The position numbers and the translations under genes are program-made. Below, in pieces: positions 40,035 to 51,384 of a stretch of 64,000 nucleotides of DNA. This DNA comes from Emiliania huxleyi CCMP1516 (Eukaryota; Haptophyta; Isochrysidales; Noelaerhabdaceae), in assembly GCF_000372725.1 (NCBI RefSeq), contig NW_005196379.1, forward strand, positions 314,247 to 378,246, read 5' to 3'. Position 1 is the first letter of the stretch, and each line of letters starts with the position of its first letter. The notes beneath the pieces are model-generated. The model worked only from the letters and a program-made list of their open reading frames with translations, did not search any database and was not told the DNA's origin.

Positions 40035-41620
40035 GCACTGGGGCTACGAAGGCGGACAGCCGGCATCGGGATATGCTTATGATGGGCAGCAGTCGGGATA
40101 CACATTCGCAGCAAAGGAGGCGGCGGAGGCGGCAAGGAAAAGGAGGCAGCGGCTGCGCACGCTGCAAGGGCGGACCTGGCGGCCAAGCTGGCGGCGGCGA
40201 CGAAGGCAGCCGTGACCAAGACTGGAGGCGAGCGAAACAAGACTGGAGGCGGGCGGCAGAGGCGAGCGAAACAAAAGCGAGTCTGGAGGCGAGGCTGGCC
40301 GCCGCAGAGGCAAAGCTTGCGGCAGCGGCCCAGGCGGCTGAGATGGAAACGGCAGTGGCTGAAGTGGCCGAGGCACCTCGGGCGAGCTCCCTGCTGGCTG
40401 GGCCTCATCTCGCTTCAGGGCCAGACCTACTACTACTGCGAGAGCGAGCACCCGCTCGGAGGCAGGGGCTGCCCCCGTCGCAGTGGGAAGTGCCCGCTGT
40501 CCCGTGCGCAGCGCGGCCCCCTCCAAGAAGGGAACGTAAGGGCCAGTGCACGTTCCGGGACGCCAACCTCCAAGATAGTGGGCCGCGGTGCTACATGGAG
40601 GGCGTCGGCGAGTGCGCCGGCCAGTGCCTCACACACGCCTTCAAGCCCGCGTACTACACTAACACGGCGTCTGCTACGACTCCATGGCCCAGTGCACCGC
40701 CGGGACCGCACAATCCAACTGGATGTCGGTGACCGGCCACCACCGCTGCTACGAGTACAAGAAAGAGCGCGGCCGGTGCGTGCCGAAGGACGCGAAGCCT
40801 GCGCGTGGCTGCTACAACGACCCGGACGGTTGCGAGGCGTTCGGAACACTGGAGCGTACACCGAAGACTGTGGGCTCTGCCTCACCACAACCGCCGATTT
40901 CGCAGCAGCTATTGGCATGGCCGCCTGCTTCTGTCAAGAAAAGAAATATTGGGCTCGCGCAGAGCCAACCCTCGGATTTACTTTACGGCCCTTTCCCTGC
41001 GAACGCGCACCCGCCCCAGGGCTAGGGCTCTCTAGCCCGCAACCCGATACCGATCATCTGGCCCGCTGGGTGCGTTTCTTAGCTCCCCGGCCCTGGATGT
41101 GAGGTTACCGACTGCACTCCAAGTGCTCCAAGTAAAGACGCACAAGTCGAACGCCGATTGCAAGGCCTTGTGCGAGGACGACACCCGCTGTCTCTTCTTC
41201 GCGAATTACCCGATGGCTCGTCTCGCCGCAGATCAAGAGCACTTTGTTGTCGGCCAGCCAAACGGCGTGACCTGCCTGCTGTTTCACAGCGCCGACAGAC
41301 CCGTCCAGGGCCACATGCGATGGAGGCAGTGTCTTTGAGGAAGTACGCAGTCGCCCACTCCCGACCCATCCGCCGCCGCCGCCACCCTCACCCTTGCCGC
41401 CCCCCCGCCCTCACCCTCGCCACCTCCGCCGCCGCCCTCACCCTGCCTCGCCGACGCCGACGCCCTCGTACTACTCGTGGTGGCAAGGCGGCCGCGGCGG
41501 TCGATACAACGACTACCGCCGCGGACGCGACAATGACGACGGCGACGACAGCTACGATGATCGTCACCGCCATCGCCGCGACCGTGACGATGACGACGGC
41601 TACTCCTACGATTGAACGAG
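39990..41620 (+). pseudogene. Cys-rich, PAN-like secreted-protein remnant
   Basis: Coding-like pieces occur in all three frames. A Tyr/Gly-rich stretch (GYGGKHWGYEGGQ) leads to an Ala/Lys coiled coil. Cys-rich parts follow (TYYYCESEHPLGGRGC; CTFRDANLQDSGPRCYMEGVG; CYDSMAQCTAGTAQSNWMSV; DCGLCLTTTADFAAAIGMA). The end (KSNADCKALCEDDTRCLFFA ... HMRWRQC) looks like a PAN/apple module. An Asp/Arg/Tyr-rich tail is at 41470-41615. The frame changes do not all fit introns of normal length. It is either a decayed gene, a gene with very short introns, or a region with sequence errors. Confidence 0.4.
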
Positions 41621-42170
41621 TTGCAACTCTGCGGTCTTCCGGAAGCCGGCCCGGGGGCCCTAGGTGGCTTGAAATGGATCGCGCCGACCCGCCCGACGCC
41701 GAGGCAGAGCAGCCCCCTGCCTGCTTGAGCACTTGAGCACTGGATAGGGTCGCGATTCCGCATGGTACGGGACCCCTCGATCGTCTCGCCCACCCTCACT
41801 GGTGTGTTCACTGGGGGGGGGGTCATAACAAAAACACGGTACAGGATCGAGGTGCACGCTGCCGAAGCAGTGTCGTCCCCCCTCTCCCCGACGGCGATGG
41901 CGGTGTGACCGATCGAGCTACAAGAGGAGCTCGTTCAGCAGGATCCGGGGAGGTCTGGGCGTCTGGCGCACTACCTCACTGGCTGGGCCTGAGACCGCCG
42001 GGACAGTACCCGTCACCGCCTGCTAGTCTTTCCGGCTGACTTCACCTTGTATAGTGCCGCGTCCACTGCAGTACGTCTTCTCTGTTCTCACTCTACGGGT
42101 CCTGAGTTTAGACCTTTAGAGAGAGAGAGAGGTTTGCAGGTTTAGAGAGAGAAGATTGTTTGAAAAAAAA
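41621..42170. other. Intergenic region
   Basis: No gene is supported. The last 60 bases have AGAGAGAG and TTTAGAGAGAG repeats just before the PRA1 gene. Confidence 0.4.
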
Positions 42171-43154
42171 ATGCGCCGAGCTCATCCTACCTCACAGGCA
42201 CTATTTGTATTTGACGCTGCATGCAGGGAGATGAGCTCCTCCTACGAGATGAAGTTCCCCCCCCGCTTCGCAAAGGAATCCGAACCCAGCCGCGCACGAG
42301 AGTGGTCTTGCTACATGGGCGCCGAGCTCTCCACCGCTAGGGTCAGCCGGCTCACGGCGCTCGGGTTCGACGTCGCGAGTGTCCGCGCGGCCCTCGAGGC
42401 GTGCGACGGTGACGTCGACCGCGCCGAGCAGCTCTTGCGGCAGGAGCGGGCGAGGAGAGAGACGGCGGCCAGAGGTGGTGGCGACGGCGGCGCAGAGGAG
42501 ATTGGAAGGGCAGTCAACAGCGTGCTTCGCGAGCAGCGGCCGTGGAGCGAGTTTGGGGAGCGCTTCCTCTGGCCGGAGCACCCGCGGGAGAGGATGCTGA
42601 CCAACCTGGTCTACTACCGCGCGAACTATCTCATCCTGTGCGTGGCGGCGACACTCGTCGCGATGCTGCTCGTCCCGCAGCTACTCTTCACCGCCGGCCT
42701 CGTCGCGATGACGTTCGGCGGCGCCGTGGCTCTCGGCAACACGCCCGTGCCCCACATCGGCCCCCTGCAGCTCGAACAGGCGCGCGGTGGCGGGGCGAGG
42801 GCGTGATACTTGGGTGGGCGGGCGGAACTTCCGCACACGGCCTCTGCCACGCGCCACCTCCCGCGACCGCCGGCTCACTCCTCCGCCCCCCCCCTCCCGC
42901 CGCAGCGCCTCTCCCTCGCCACCGTGCCAGCCGCCTGGCTGCTCAACTCGTCGGGCTGCGCCGGCGCGCTCCTCCGCCTCGCCGCCGTCTGCGGCGGGAT
43001 GGTGCGCTGTCCGGACCCTCGCCCCGCGCCTCTCGCCGCCCTCTTACCGCCTCTTCTCCCGCGCCCCCAGGTGCTGGCGCACGCGCTGCTGCGCGCCCGC
43101 TCCTTATCGAGCCGGTGGCGCTACTTGCACGAGCAGTTCAAGGGGCAGGGCTAG
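42171..43154 (+). CDS. UBA-domain PRA1-family membrane protein
   Basis: Exons 42171-42779, 42906-43001 and 43071-43154, 262 residues; ATG 42315 is an equally good start and would remove a poorly conserved leader. A UBA domain (SRLTALGFDVASVRAALEACDGDVDRAEQLL) binds ubiquitin in other proteins. It is followed by a PRA1/prenylated-Rab-acceptor core: RPWSEFGERF, NLVYYRANYLILCVAATLVAM and hydrophobic hairpins, with two further membrane segments in the small exons (TVPAAWLLNSSGCAGALLRL and VLAHALLRAR). PRA1 proteins act in ER-Golgi traffic with Rab GTPases. A UBA fused to PRA1 is unusual to my knowledge. The gene is convergent with the FEX gene. Confidence 0.7.
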
Positions 43155-43493
43155 GGGCTAGGGGTGAGGCTCGCTCGAGGGCCCGCACGCCGGTGCGCCG
43201 CTCTTCTCTCGCGCTCTCTCTCGCACGCGCGCCCGCTCCTGTCGTCATGTGTCGTTTGGTGCCGAGGCGGGGGTGGCCTGCTCGCGCTAGAGTATGCCAC
43301 GTGGGCGCGAGTCCTAGAGCCGGCCCCGCCGCGAGACCGAGTCGTTCTACTGAAAATTGTGGTTTTGAGTGGCGTTGTAGTGGCTGAGGAGACATGTACA
43401 GTTCAAGAGACCCAAGCTTCAAGTCATGTGTGTACTCTTCTCGAGAGAGACGACTCGCTGTTCCTGTTGCCCCTTGTGTTGACTCGCAGGCCC
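43155..43493. other. Convergent 3' region between the PRA1 and FEX genes
   Basis: About 340 bases, with no gene. It probably holds both 3' UTRs. Confidence 0.5.
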
Positions 43494-44659
43494 TCATCCT
43501 CCCTCGAAGTGCGGCTGCTGCGGGAGGAGCACGCCGGCAAGAAGAGCGAGGCCCACGTGCAGCGACAAGTTGAGGAGGACGGCGCGCCTGCAAGCGTGCA
43601 GCCAGGGACACGGTGTGGCAAGGGATGGCTAGAGGCCTGGGGAGGGAGGGAGGGAGGGAGGGAGGGAGGGAGGGAGGGAGACCTGCTGCGGCGCGCGCCG
43701 CTCGACCAGAGACCCCACAGCGCCGGCGCCAGGCCACCCGACACAGAGATGGCGCCGCACGCCGACGAGCACAGCTTCGCCACGAGGCCGGCCAGCAGCG
43801 GCGGGCAGGCGCCGCCGGCGTCCGTGGCGGTGGCGGCGGTGCCGTCGCAGCGGCCCGCGCGCAGCGCGAGGAGGAGGAGGGTGGCGACGAGGTTGCAGCG
43901 GAGCGGGCCCCAGAGCACGAGCCTCCCCCCCGGCCCCGGCCCCTCCTTCCCAGACAGCCGCCGCGAGAGCCACAGCCCGGCCGCCTGCAGCAGCAGCCCC
44001 GCCCCAAGCAGCGCCGCGTCGCCCCGCTTGGTGCGCCGCTCGCGCGCCCGCCGCGGCGCGTCGATCTGGAGCGGATCGGCGACCGCACCCGGCGGGGCGA
44101 GCGCCACCCACACGCACGCCGCGATCACCACGCCGCGCAGCGCCCGGACCTGGCTCTGCGAGGTCGGAGGAGGCATCTCCTTGAGCCGGCCGCAGAGCCT
44201 TGCGCCGAGCCGGGCGGCGGCGGCGGCGGCGGCGAGCTGCGCGGCAAAGACCGCGAGGACGTACCCCGCCCCGCACGCGCGGTTCTCGCAGCCAGGCGAC
44301 GTGTCGAGGCGGGCCGCCTGCTCGAAGAGCACCGTGAAGGAGGTGAAGACGCCGATAAAGCCGGCCTGGAAGGTGGCGCACGCGGAGTGCAGCCGCGGCG
44401 CGGAGGGCGTGGCGTCGGCCGAGTGGGCGATGCCCGCGAGGAAGGCGCCGGAGATGTTGAGAATGGTCGCGGAGACGTCGAGCGCTCCAACCATCACGAT
44501 CGGGCAGAACACCGACGTGAGGCACTCGGCGAGAGCACCCCACGCCACGACCTGAGCGAGCGCACTGCCCGGTTCGGCGCGGTGGCGCTGGTCAGCGGCG
44601 ACGTCGTCCTGGGTGGCGACGCGAGAGTACTGGACGTCGTCGGCATGGCGTGGCAGCAT
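43494..44659 (-). CDS. Fluoride exporter, FEX/CrcB family
   Basis: A membrane channel that expels fluoride. Exons 44659-43695 and 43587-43494, 352 residues. The family usually has two homologous halves joined in one chain in eukaryotes. First half: LTSVFCPIVMVGALDVSATI, ILNISGAFLAGIAH (Asn/Gly helix break), FQAGFIGVFTSFTVLFEQ (Phe-rich TF(S/T)F box). Second half: LVLWGPLRCNLVATLLLLALR and VAKLCSSACGAISVSGGL. The short last exon adds one more helix (LNLSLHVGLALLAGVLLPQQ). The 107-base intron has a GC donor and a GGAG repeat, and its start (GCGCCG) matches the next exon. Confidence 0.7.
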
Positions 44660-45423
44660 CGGTCGCGCGGCAGCGTGGGCGTGAGCGGTATCGTCTACAT
44701 CGGAGTGCTACACCCAAAGCATCCTGCCGCGAGGAAAAAGAATTTAGAACACAAAAAGAACTTATGCCTTTGGAACTTATGCCTTTAAAATTTAGAACTT
44801 ATGCCTTGCTGCCCTAATCCCACCAGTTGACTACTCTATTTATTTATTTAGAAGACCTCGCACGACCCGGGGCACGCGCACGGGACTGGCGCGCATGGCA
44901 CTAACACAGGTAGGAAAAAGAATTATGCAAGCCGCCGGACGAACCTCTGAGAGAGATCTCTCTGCACTCTGGAGGTGCCGTTGAGGAAAATGATTTCAAT
45001 CATGTTCGAGAGCTGTGGTGGACTGAGGACAATGCAAATGCAACACAGAGACTGACGAGAGGTGGGCTGACTGGGCTCTGGGGGGGCAGGGTTGGGCACA
45101 CACGCGCGCACGCTCGGTGCGAGACGGGCAGCCATCTCTTTCGTTGCACGCAGCACGCTCTGGACAGGGCACACACATGGGCGCAAAATACGTGCGCGCG
45201 AGGTGAACCAGCACTGGCACACGCACCGCGCACGGGCCCGAGGGGGGTCGCACCTCGTCATGGAGGAGGCCCCTTACTTCACAATAATCGCCCCGGCGGG
45301 CTAGCACACGCTGGCAGCGAGCCAGCGCGAGCGGTGGCGCCCGCTGGCGGGGCGTCGGTCTCGCCACGCCTCGGGCTCGGCCTCCCGCGCGCGGGCGACG
45401 CATCGACCGGCGTCTCCGGGCGG
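44660..45423. other. Intergenic region with TTATGCC repeats
   Basis: Three copies of (G)AACTTATGCCTT lie at 44758-44806. An AT-rich stretch (44820-45010) probably contains the FEX promoter. No gene is supported. Confidence 0.5.
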
Positions 45424-46926
45424 TCAGGCGTCTCCGTGCTCGCTCGAGTCGAGCAGGTCGAGCTGCGGCGTGCGGTCTCCGCCCGTCAAGCTCGCCGCCT
45501 CGTCCGATTTCGACGGGGGCAGCACCTCGGACGGCTCGTTCGAGCCGTACGCAGAGGCGGAGCGAGACTCGTCCGAGCCGCGAGCGCTGGGAGCCTTGCG
45601 GCGGGGGGGGCCTATCCTCGGCGTCGAGGCGACCGCCTTCTCCGCCGCGGCCGCGCCGAGCCGCGCCGACGACTCCGCGATCCCGGCCGCCGCGCCCGCG
45701 CCGGTGGCGAGCACCGTCCGGCCGGCGCTGTTCGCGATGCGGCCGCCCGTCGAGGCTGCGGTGGTGACGGCGCGCACGCCCTGCCTCGCGCGGTTGGAGG
45801 AGCGCTTGGAGCGCCTGGCGTCGTCGTCCAGCAGCCCCGCCGCCGCGTTCTGGGGCACGTCTCCCCCCAAGCCGTAGGCCCACGGCTCGGCCGACCCGCC
45901 ACCAAAGAGAGCGGGCAGCTGCTCGGGGTCGACGTACTCGGAGACGGCGGCGAGGAACTTCTTGTGGGCCGCCTTGCCGGAGCCGAACATGCGGAAGCGC
46001 GCCGCGTCGCGCGCGGGCAGCAGCTTCTTGGCCAGGTCCCACAGGCTCTGCGCCACCCACGGCATGTTGATGACAAAGGTGGTGCGCATCATTTCGGGGA
46101 AGGGATGCTCCGCGCCGGGGTACGTCTTGGTGAGCCGGCCGGCGACGCGGAAGCCGCGCATGGCGCGCGGGACCTGCACGCCCGAGAGGTCGAAGATCAT
46201 CACCTTGCCCAGCGTGAAGGCGTGCCCCGCCCGCTCCCCCTCGGAGGTGTACATGTCGTACGTCGTGACGGTGCAGTACGCGTCCCACAGCAGGTACGTC
46301 TCGAAGGAGGACTCGCGGACGAGGCCGCCGACGTCGACGTTGCCCAGCCGGTAGCAGAAGACGGAGCAGCCCCGACGGTCGAACCCGTGCGCGCCCCACG
46401 CCATGTGCTCGTCGTACAGGTTCTTGAGCGCCTCGGGCTGCGCCTCCCACGCAAAGGCCTTTGTCCACATCTCGCCGCAAAAGTCGATGCACGCGACCAC
46501 GCGCGCCGTGGCCTTCTTGACGTCTCCCCGATCGGCGCGCAGGTACGTCACCAGCCGGTACCGCATCAGGAAGGACTTCCGCCAGTCGGGCGGCAGCGCC
46601 TCCAGCTGCAGCGCAGACAGCACCGACGCGCGGAGTGCGTCGAGCTTGGAGCTCTCGGCCTCCGAGAGCTCCTCCTCGAGCGGGAGCTCGACGCAGCTAG
46701 CGCAGCGCGCCTGCGCCCGCGCCACCGCGCCCGGACGCCGGTAGTTGCCGCTGCGGTACAGCTGGCTATACTTGTGCTGTGCGCGGACGTCGACGACGTC
46801 ACAGCTCGAGCCGGCGGCCTCCTCCGGGACCGCCTCCACCTTGATGGAGGGCTCGGTGCCGGTGCGGCGAGCTGACAGGAGTTCACTCGAACCCGCGCGA
46901 TACCGCCGCGAGGAGCGCGCGCTCAT
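45424..46926 (-). CDS. SEC14-like CRAL-TRIO protein with long C-terminal tail
   Basis: A single exon of 500 residues, ATG 46926. An N-terminal basic leader, then a CRAL-TRIO_N-like part (FLMRYRLVTYLRADRGDVKKATARV) and the lipid-binding domain (CSVFCYRLGNVDVGGL, VMIFDLSGVQVPRAMRGFRV, YPGAEHPFPEMMRTTFVINMP, FRMFGSGKAAHKKFLAAVSEYVDPEQLPALFGG). The last 130 residues are Ala/Gly/Ser-rich and probably disordered, with basic patches. Probably a phosphoinositide- or lipid-transfer protein. It is only distantly similar to the SEC14 protein at 19.2 kb. Confidence 0.88.
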   Translation of the reverse strand: MSARSSRRYRAGSSELLSARRTGTEPSIKVEAVPEEAAGSSCDVVDVRAQHKYSQLYRSGNYRRPGAVARAQARCASCVELPLEEELSEAESSKLDALRASVLSALQLEALPPDWRKSFLMRYRLVTYLRADRGDVKKATARVVACIDFCGEMWTKAFAWEAQPEALKNLYDEHMAWGAHGFDRRGCSVFCYRLGNVDVGGLVRESSFETYLLWDAYCTVTTYDMYTSEGERAGHAFTLGKVMIFDLSGVQVPRAMRGFRVAGRLTKTYPGAEHPFPEMMRTTFVINMPWVAQSLWDLAKKLLPARDAARFRMFGSGKAAHKKFLAAVSEYVDPEQLPALFGGGSAEPWAYGLGGDVPQNAAAGLLDDDARRSKRSSNRARQGVRAVTTAASTGGRIANSAGRTVLATGAGAAAGIAESSARLGAAAAEKAVASTPRIGPPRRKAPSARGSDESRSASAYGSNEPSEVLPPSKSDEAASLTGGDRTPQLDLLDSSEHGDA

Positions 46927-47229
46927 AGACAAAGCAGAGACAAAGCAGAGCACGCGTCGGCGTCCTTGTACGAGTGGTCCGTCCGGCACACCAGTAAGAA
47001 ACTTCTCTTTTCCCACCCAATAGGAATTCTGTGTACTTTTAGCCACTGGGAGAGAAGGGGAGAGCGGGGTTGTGTGATGTGCGCGCAACAGTCCACCCTT
47101 GTTTGTCGTGCCATGTACTGTCGGAGAGATGTAGTAGAGAAGCAGTGAAAACGCGTGTAAAATTCTTCGCGGGGCTTTGTCTTCGCCTTTTTTTTGCAGC
47201 TTACGTTATTTTTCGGTCTTTCGGTGCCG
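46927..47229. promoter_or_regulatory. Divergent promoter region
   Basis: About 300 bases between the SEC14-like gene (minus) and the epimerase gene (plus). It should hold both promoters. It is AT-richer, with no perfect copy of the TTATAAGGG motif. Confidence 0.35.
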
Positions 47230-48395
47230 ATGAAGGTCGAGCAGACCTCCCGCAACGGCCTGCCGGCGGTGCTCCTCACTCACGCATCGGGCTCATCCGC
47301 GCTCATCTACATCTACGCCGCCCACCTCGCCTCTTGGGTCTGCGGCGGCGCCGAGCGCCTCTTTGTCTCCTCCACCGCCGAGTACGGCGGCGGCAAGGCC
47401 ATCCGCGGCGGCGTGCCCGTCTGCTGGCCGCAGTTCGCCGGGCGCGGTGCTCTTCCGAAGCACGGCTTCGTGCGCACCTCGGATAAGTGGCGAGTGCTGC
47501 GCACCTCCACGGAGCCATACCCGTGCGTCGTGCTCGAGTTGGTGGACGACGACGAGACGCGGCGCCTCTTCCCGCAGCCCTTCAAGCTGCAGTACTCGGT
47601 CACGCTCGACGGCCCCTCCTCCATCTCGATGGCGCTCTCCGTCCTCAACACTGGCACCGAACCCCTCTCCTTCACCGCCGCGCTGCACACCTACTTTCGC
47701 GTCGCCGACGTGCGCGGCGTCTCTCTGCACGGGCTTGGCGGACTCCGGTACGAGGACAACACGCGCGCAAACGCAGTGGAGACGCAGCCCGAGGGACCGC
47801 TCTCCATCGCCGGCGAGGTGCCGCCGTACGCCGCCGCCGCTGCCACCACCACCGCCGCCACCGCCGCAGCCGCGGCCGCCGCCGCCACCATCGCCGCCAC
47901 AACCGCCGCCGCCACCGCCGCCGCCGCCGTCCCCGCAGGTGGACCGCGTCTACCTGGACGCCCCCGCCGAGGCGCACATCGTCGACGGGGCGAGCGCCAT
48001 CAAGGCGCTCCAGCTCGGCCTCCCGGACGCCGCACCGGCTGTGGGCGGGCATCGGCTGACGAGTGCCTCGCCCAGTGCCAGGTGCTCAAGCTCGGGTTCC
48101 CGGACGCCGTACTGTGGAACATCGGCGAGCGGGCGGCGGGCGGCATCAAGGACCTCGCCCCCGGGGAGTGGCGCGCCACCCTGCCGCCCGCACGGCGAGG
48201 CGCGAGCGCGAGGCTCGCCGCGGGAGGCTCGACCCTGCGGCACTTGCCGAGTGTAGGCAGCACTATCTCTGCTACGAGGCTGGCGCCGTCGCGAAGCCCG
48301 CCACGGTGCCCGCGTCTGCGTCGTGGACAGGAGGGCAGACCTTCAGCTGCGTCGACGCGTGCGATGCGCTGGGCAAGCTCTCCTTGGGCAAGTGA
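47230..48395 (+). CDS. Glucose-6-phosphate 1-epimerase-like (aldose 1-epimerase family)
   Basis: Interconverts the alpha and beta forms of hexose 6-phosphates. Exons 47230-47817, 47939-48004, 48082-48170 and 48257-48395, 293 residues. Family marks: AIRGGVPVCWPQF (phosphate/sugar site), KHGFVR, LHTYFRVADV (catalytic His), VDRVYLDAP, GFPDAVLWNIG (conserved Asp), GEWQHYLCYEAGAV (catalytic Glu) and SWTGGQT. The visible chain ends about 17 residues after the usual end. The second intron (77 bases, GC donor) starts with a copy of the next exon: 26 of 31 bases match. The first and third introns show weaker copies. Confidence 0.88.
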
Positions 48396-50534
48396 GGCGC
48401 GGCCCTTGCGCCCGAGAGGCGCGTACCATCCGAGGCGCCAGCCGCCGGGCCGCTCCCCTCGTTGAAACTTGAATCCGTTTTGAGGGTCTTTGCTGCATAC
48501 TACGTTCTGCGTCACACCGCCGCAGTAATTTATGTGCGTTGCGGCGATGCCGTGTGGGCCTGGAGAATCGGCGGCACTGGCCACTGCTGCGCTCTGGCTG
48601 CGGGCGCGGCCTGCGGCCTGCGCTGCGCGCAGGGTAGGCTCCGCCTCACTGCATCTCGGACTGGATTCCACGAATTGATTTTCCTAGCGTCGTCAAAGTG
48701 AGCTGAAAGCTCGCTGAAGAGCCGATGTCACCCGCCGACCGCCTCCCATCTCGCCGCTGCTCTGGCGGGGCGGCGGCGGGGCCTGGCGACGGCGCGCGGC
48801 GCATGTGCCGTGGCAACCCACCGGGCCGGCCGGCCGCGAAGGCGCCGACCGGCGATCGCCACCGCGCCCCGCCTCGGAACGCCGTTTCCGCTTGGCGTCC
48901 GAGGCGCTCGGCGTTCCCGCTGGAGCGCGAGATCGGACCGGGTCGGACGCTCCTTTTCTCGCCGTAGGCACGGCTGGCCGGCTCGAGCAGCGGAAAAACA
49001 AAAATCGAATACGTCAATCCTCTCCGGCCAGCCTCGGGCTAATTAAAGCCGCAAAAAATCGGAGGTTTCCGCCGCCCCGGATTCCACCTCCCTGGCCCTC
49101 CACGCCCCGCGCGCGCGACCGTATCACCGCCGCAGTCGGCCTCCCCGCCCCGCGCGCTGTAGGAGCGGCGCCCACCCACCGGAGACGCCTTCCCCTAGAC
49201 CGCCCGACCACCCCGCCCCCTTCGGCAGGTGCCTCGCACGTATTTTGAGCGCGAGAGGCCTCCTTTGAGGTGGCGGCCGGCCGCCGCGTCGCGCGGTGAG
49301 GCGGCATGAGGCCGTCCCCCTTCACGTTCGAAGGCGGGCCGGCCACGGCACCGGCTGTCGCGGCTCGAGGGCGGCAGGCGAGCCGCCCCCCCCTCCTCCC
49401 TCCCTCTGCCCCTTCCTCCCTTCCCCGCAGCGCTGCCCACGGCACCATCTCCTGGTGCCCCGCTGCCGCCCCACCCGCCGCGCCGCCCGCCGCCGATGGC
49501 CCGGCCGCCACTGCCACCGTCGGCGGCCGCCTCCCGCCCACCCGCACCGCCGCCCCGGCCACTGCCACCCGCGCCGCCGCCTCGCCCAACGCCCCCGCCG
49601 GCCCACCCTCCCGCCCGTCGCCGCTGCCGCCGCGCCGCCGCTGCCGCCCTCCGGGCCGCCTCCGGCCCCGCCACCTGCCTCGCCGCCGCCCACGCGACTG
49701 GCCTCGCCGCCGCCACCGCCACCGCCCTCCCCACCGCCCTCCCCTCCGCTCTCACCGCCGCCGACGCGCCGCCACGCCGCCTCTGCCTCCGCCCTTGCCG
49801 AGCCGTCGCCACCGCCCTTCTCGCCGCCTCTGCCGCCCATGCCGCCTTGGGTGCCCCCTATTCCGTGGCCCTCGCCACCGTCGCCGCCGTCGCCGCCCCC
49901 GCCGCCACCGCTACCGCCGCCTCCCGCCCCGCCACCCCCTCCGACACCGTCACCCCCCCTCCCTCACACCATCCCGGCCGGCCTCCTCCGTTCTAGCCCC
50001 AACTCCCACACACCACCACCGACCTCCCCGCGCCCCCACACGCCGGCCCTGCGCACCCACGCCACCACCATCGCCCACGTTGCCCTCCCGGCCCCCCACC
50101 CCGCGCCCCAGGCTCTTCATAGCTCCGCTCGGGGCGTCCTGGCGCCGCCTCCCCAACCGCTGCGGCCCACGCGGCCGCCGGGCGGCGCGACGGCGGCTAC
50201 CGGCCGGCATAGCCCTTCCAGCGCCGGCCGGGGGCTGCGGCGGCGCGCGGCGCGCGGCGGGCAAGCTGCCTGCTGGCGGGCGGCGCTTCTAGTCGTGATT
50301 TTAGTGCCGCGTAGGTCGCCCTTCGGCCACTTCTCGGGCGTGCGGCCGCAGCGCGGCGAGAAGGCGGCACGCTCGGCCCGCTGGCGGAGGTGAAGCCCCC
50401 CAGAGCGGGAGCTGGCGGGCCGGGGGCGTCGGGCGGGTGCGCGGCGGCACCCGTGCCACCGGGACGGGCCGTGGTGGCCCGTATGGCGGCCGTGAAGGGC
50501 CGTTTGGTGCGCCCCGGCGGCCTCCTGCACGGCG

Positions 50535-51090
50535 GCCGCCGGGGCCGGTTTGGACTGTGTTGGGGGGGGTGGAGTGGTCCGGTGGCCGGTGTGATGGTCG
50601 TTTATCACCCTCCTATCACCCACTTACCGCCCCCGGCCGTGGGGGCCTCTCCAGACGCCGCCATTTATGATTTCAAAGGGTCCTGCCGACGCTCATCACA
50701 GTGCGGCGGAGGGGCCGGAGCCGGCGCCGCGGAGGACGAGGATGGCCGTGACGGACCGGGACGAGCTCTGGGAGGTTCAGTGTCAGTGAGTATATTGTAG
50801 AGGCCACCCATGTGCACAATATCTTGACTGAGAGCTAATTCTGGGGAGGCGATGCCGGGGCCGTACAGCAGCTTGATGGTGCTGCGCCGGCGTGCGTCCC
50901 GCCGGCCGCCGGGGCCGGTTTGGACTGTGTTTGGGGGGGTGGAGGGGTCCGGTGGCCGGTGTGATGGTCGTTTATGGCCCTCCTATCACCCACTTACCAC
51001 CCCCGGCCGTGGGGGCCTCACCGGACGCCGCCATTCATGATTTCAAAGGGTCCTGCCGTCGCTCAGTCCGAATCACAGTGGGGCGGAGCC
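50535..51090 (+). repeat. Direct repeat of about 165 bases, two copies
   Basis: Copies begin near 50535 and 50905, about 90-95 percent identical by eye, both reading GCCGCCGGGGCCGGTTTGG ... GATTTCAAAGGGTCCTGCC. Confidence 0.8.
50728..50900 (+). repeat. Dispersed 170-base repeat, copy 1 (copy 2 at 53618-53790)
   Basis: Both copies share GACCGGGACGAGCTCTGGGA, TATATTGTAGAG, CATGTGCACAATATC and GCCGTACAGCAGCTTGATGG. Here the repeat links the two copies of the 165-base direct repeat, which suggests one larger repeat unit. Confidence 0.8.
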
Positions 51091-51384
51091 TACCCTGCGG
51101 GGTTGCGGCTTGCGCGTCGGGCTGCGGGCCGTCCACAGCGCGAACGAAATAAATAAATAAAAACGGACACCTCTCTACTGTGAGATGGGTAAAACGGAAC
51201 AGGTCCCCGCCCGTGCGATCTTTGTGCAGGGTTCTTTGAATGTATAAGCGAACACGCTCAACGCGGTCGCGCCCGCACCTCGCGGGCGCTCATTCTGCAT
51301 TTAGATCGAAAAAGAGAGTTGACGCCGACATGGCCGATTCTCAAAACAGAACAAAGCATGCCGAGCGCACGCACCCTCACGTCA

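Larger units (their letters stand above)
48396..51384. other. Three kilobases without a convincing gene
   Basis: 48.4-49.3 kb is unremarkable. 49.3-50.3 kb is strongly C-rich on the plus strand and reads as Pro/Ala/Ser low complexity in every frame; it could be a Pro-rich wall-type protein but lacks exon structure or a family domain. 50.5-51.1 kb consists of repeat copies. 51.1-51.38 kb is AT-richer. Confidence 0.45.

Noticed and set aside
49296-50393. Long Pro-rich open frames (possible hydroxyproline-rich wall protein)
   Set aside because: All plus-strand frames are Pro/Ala/Arg-rich because the DNA is almost pure C/G; there is no signal peptide, domain or preferred frame.
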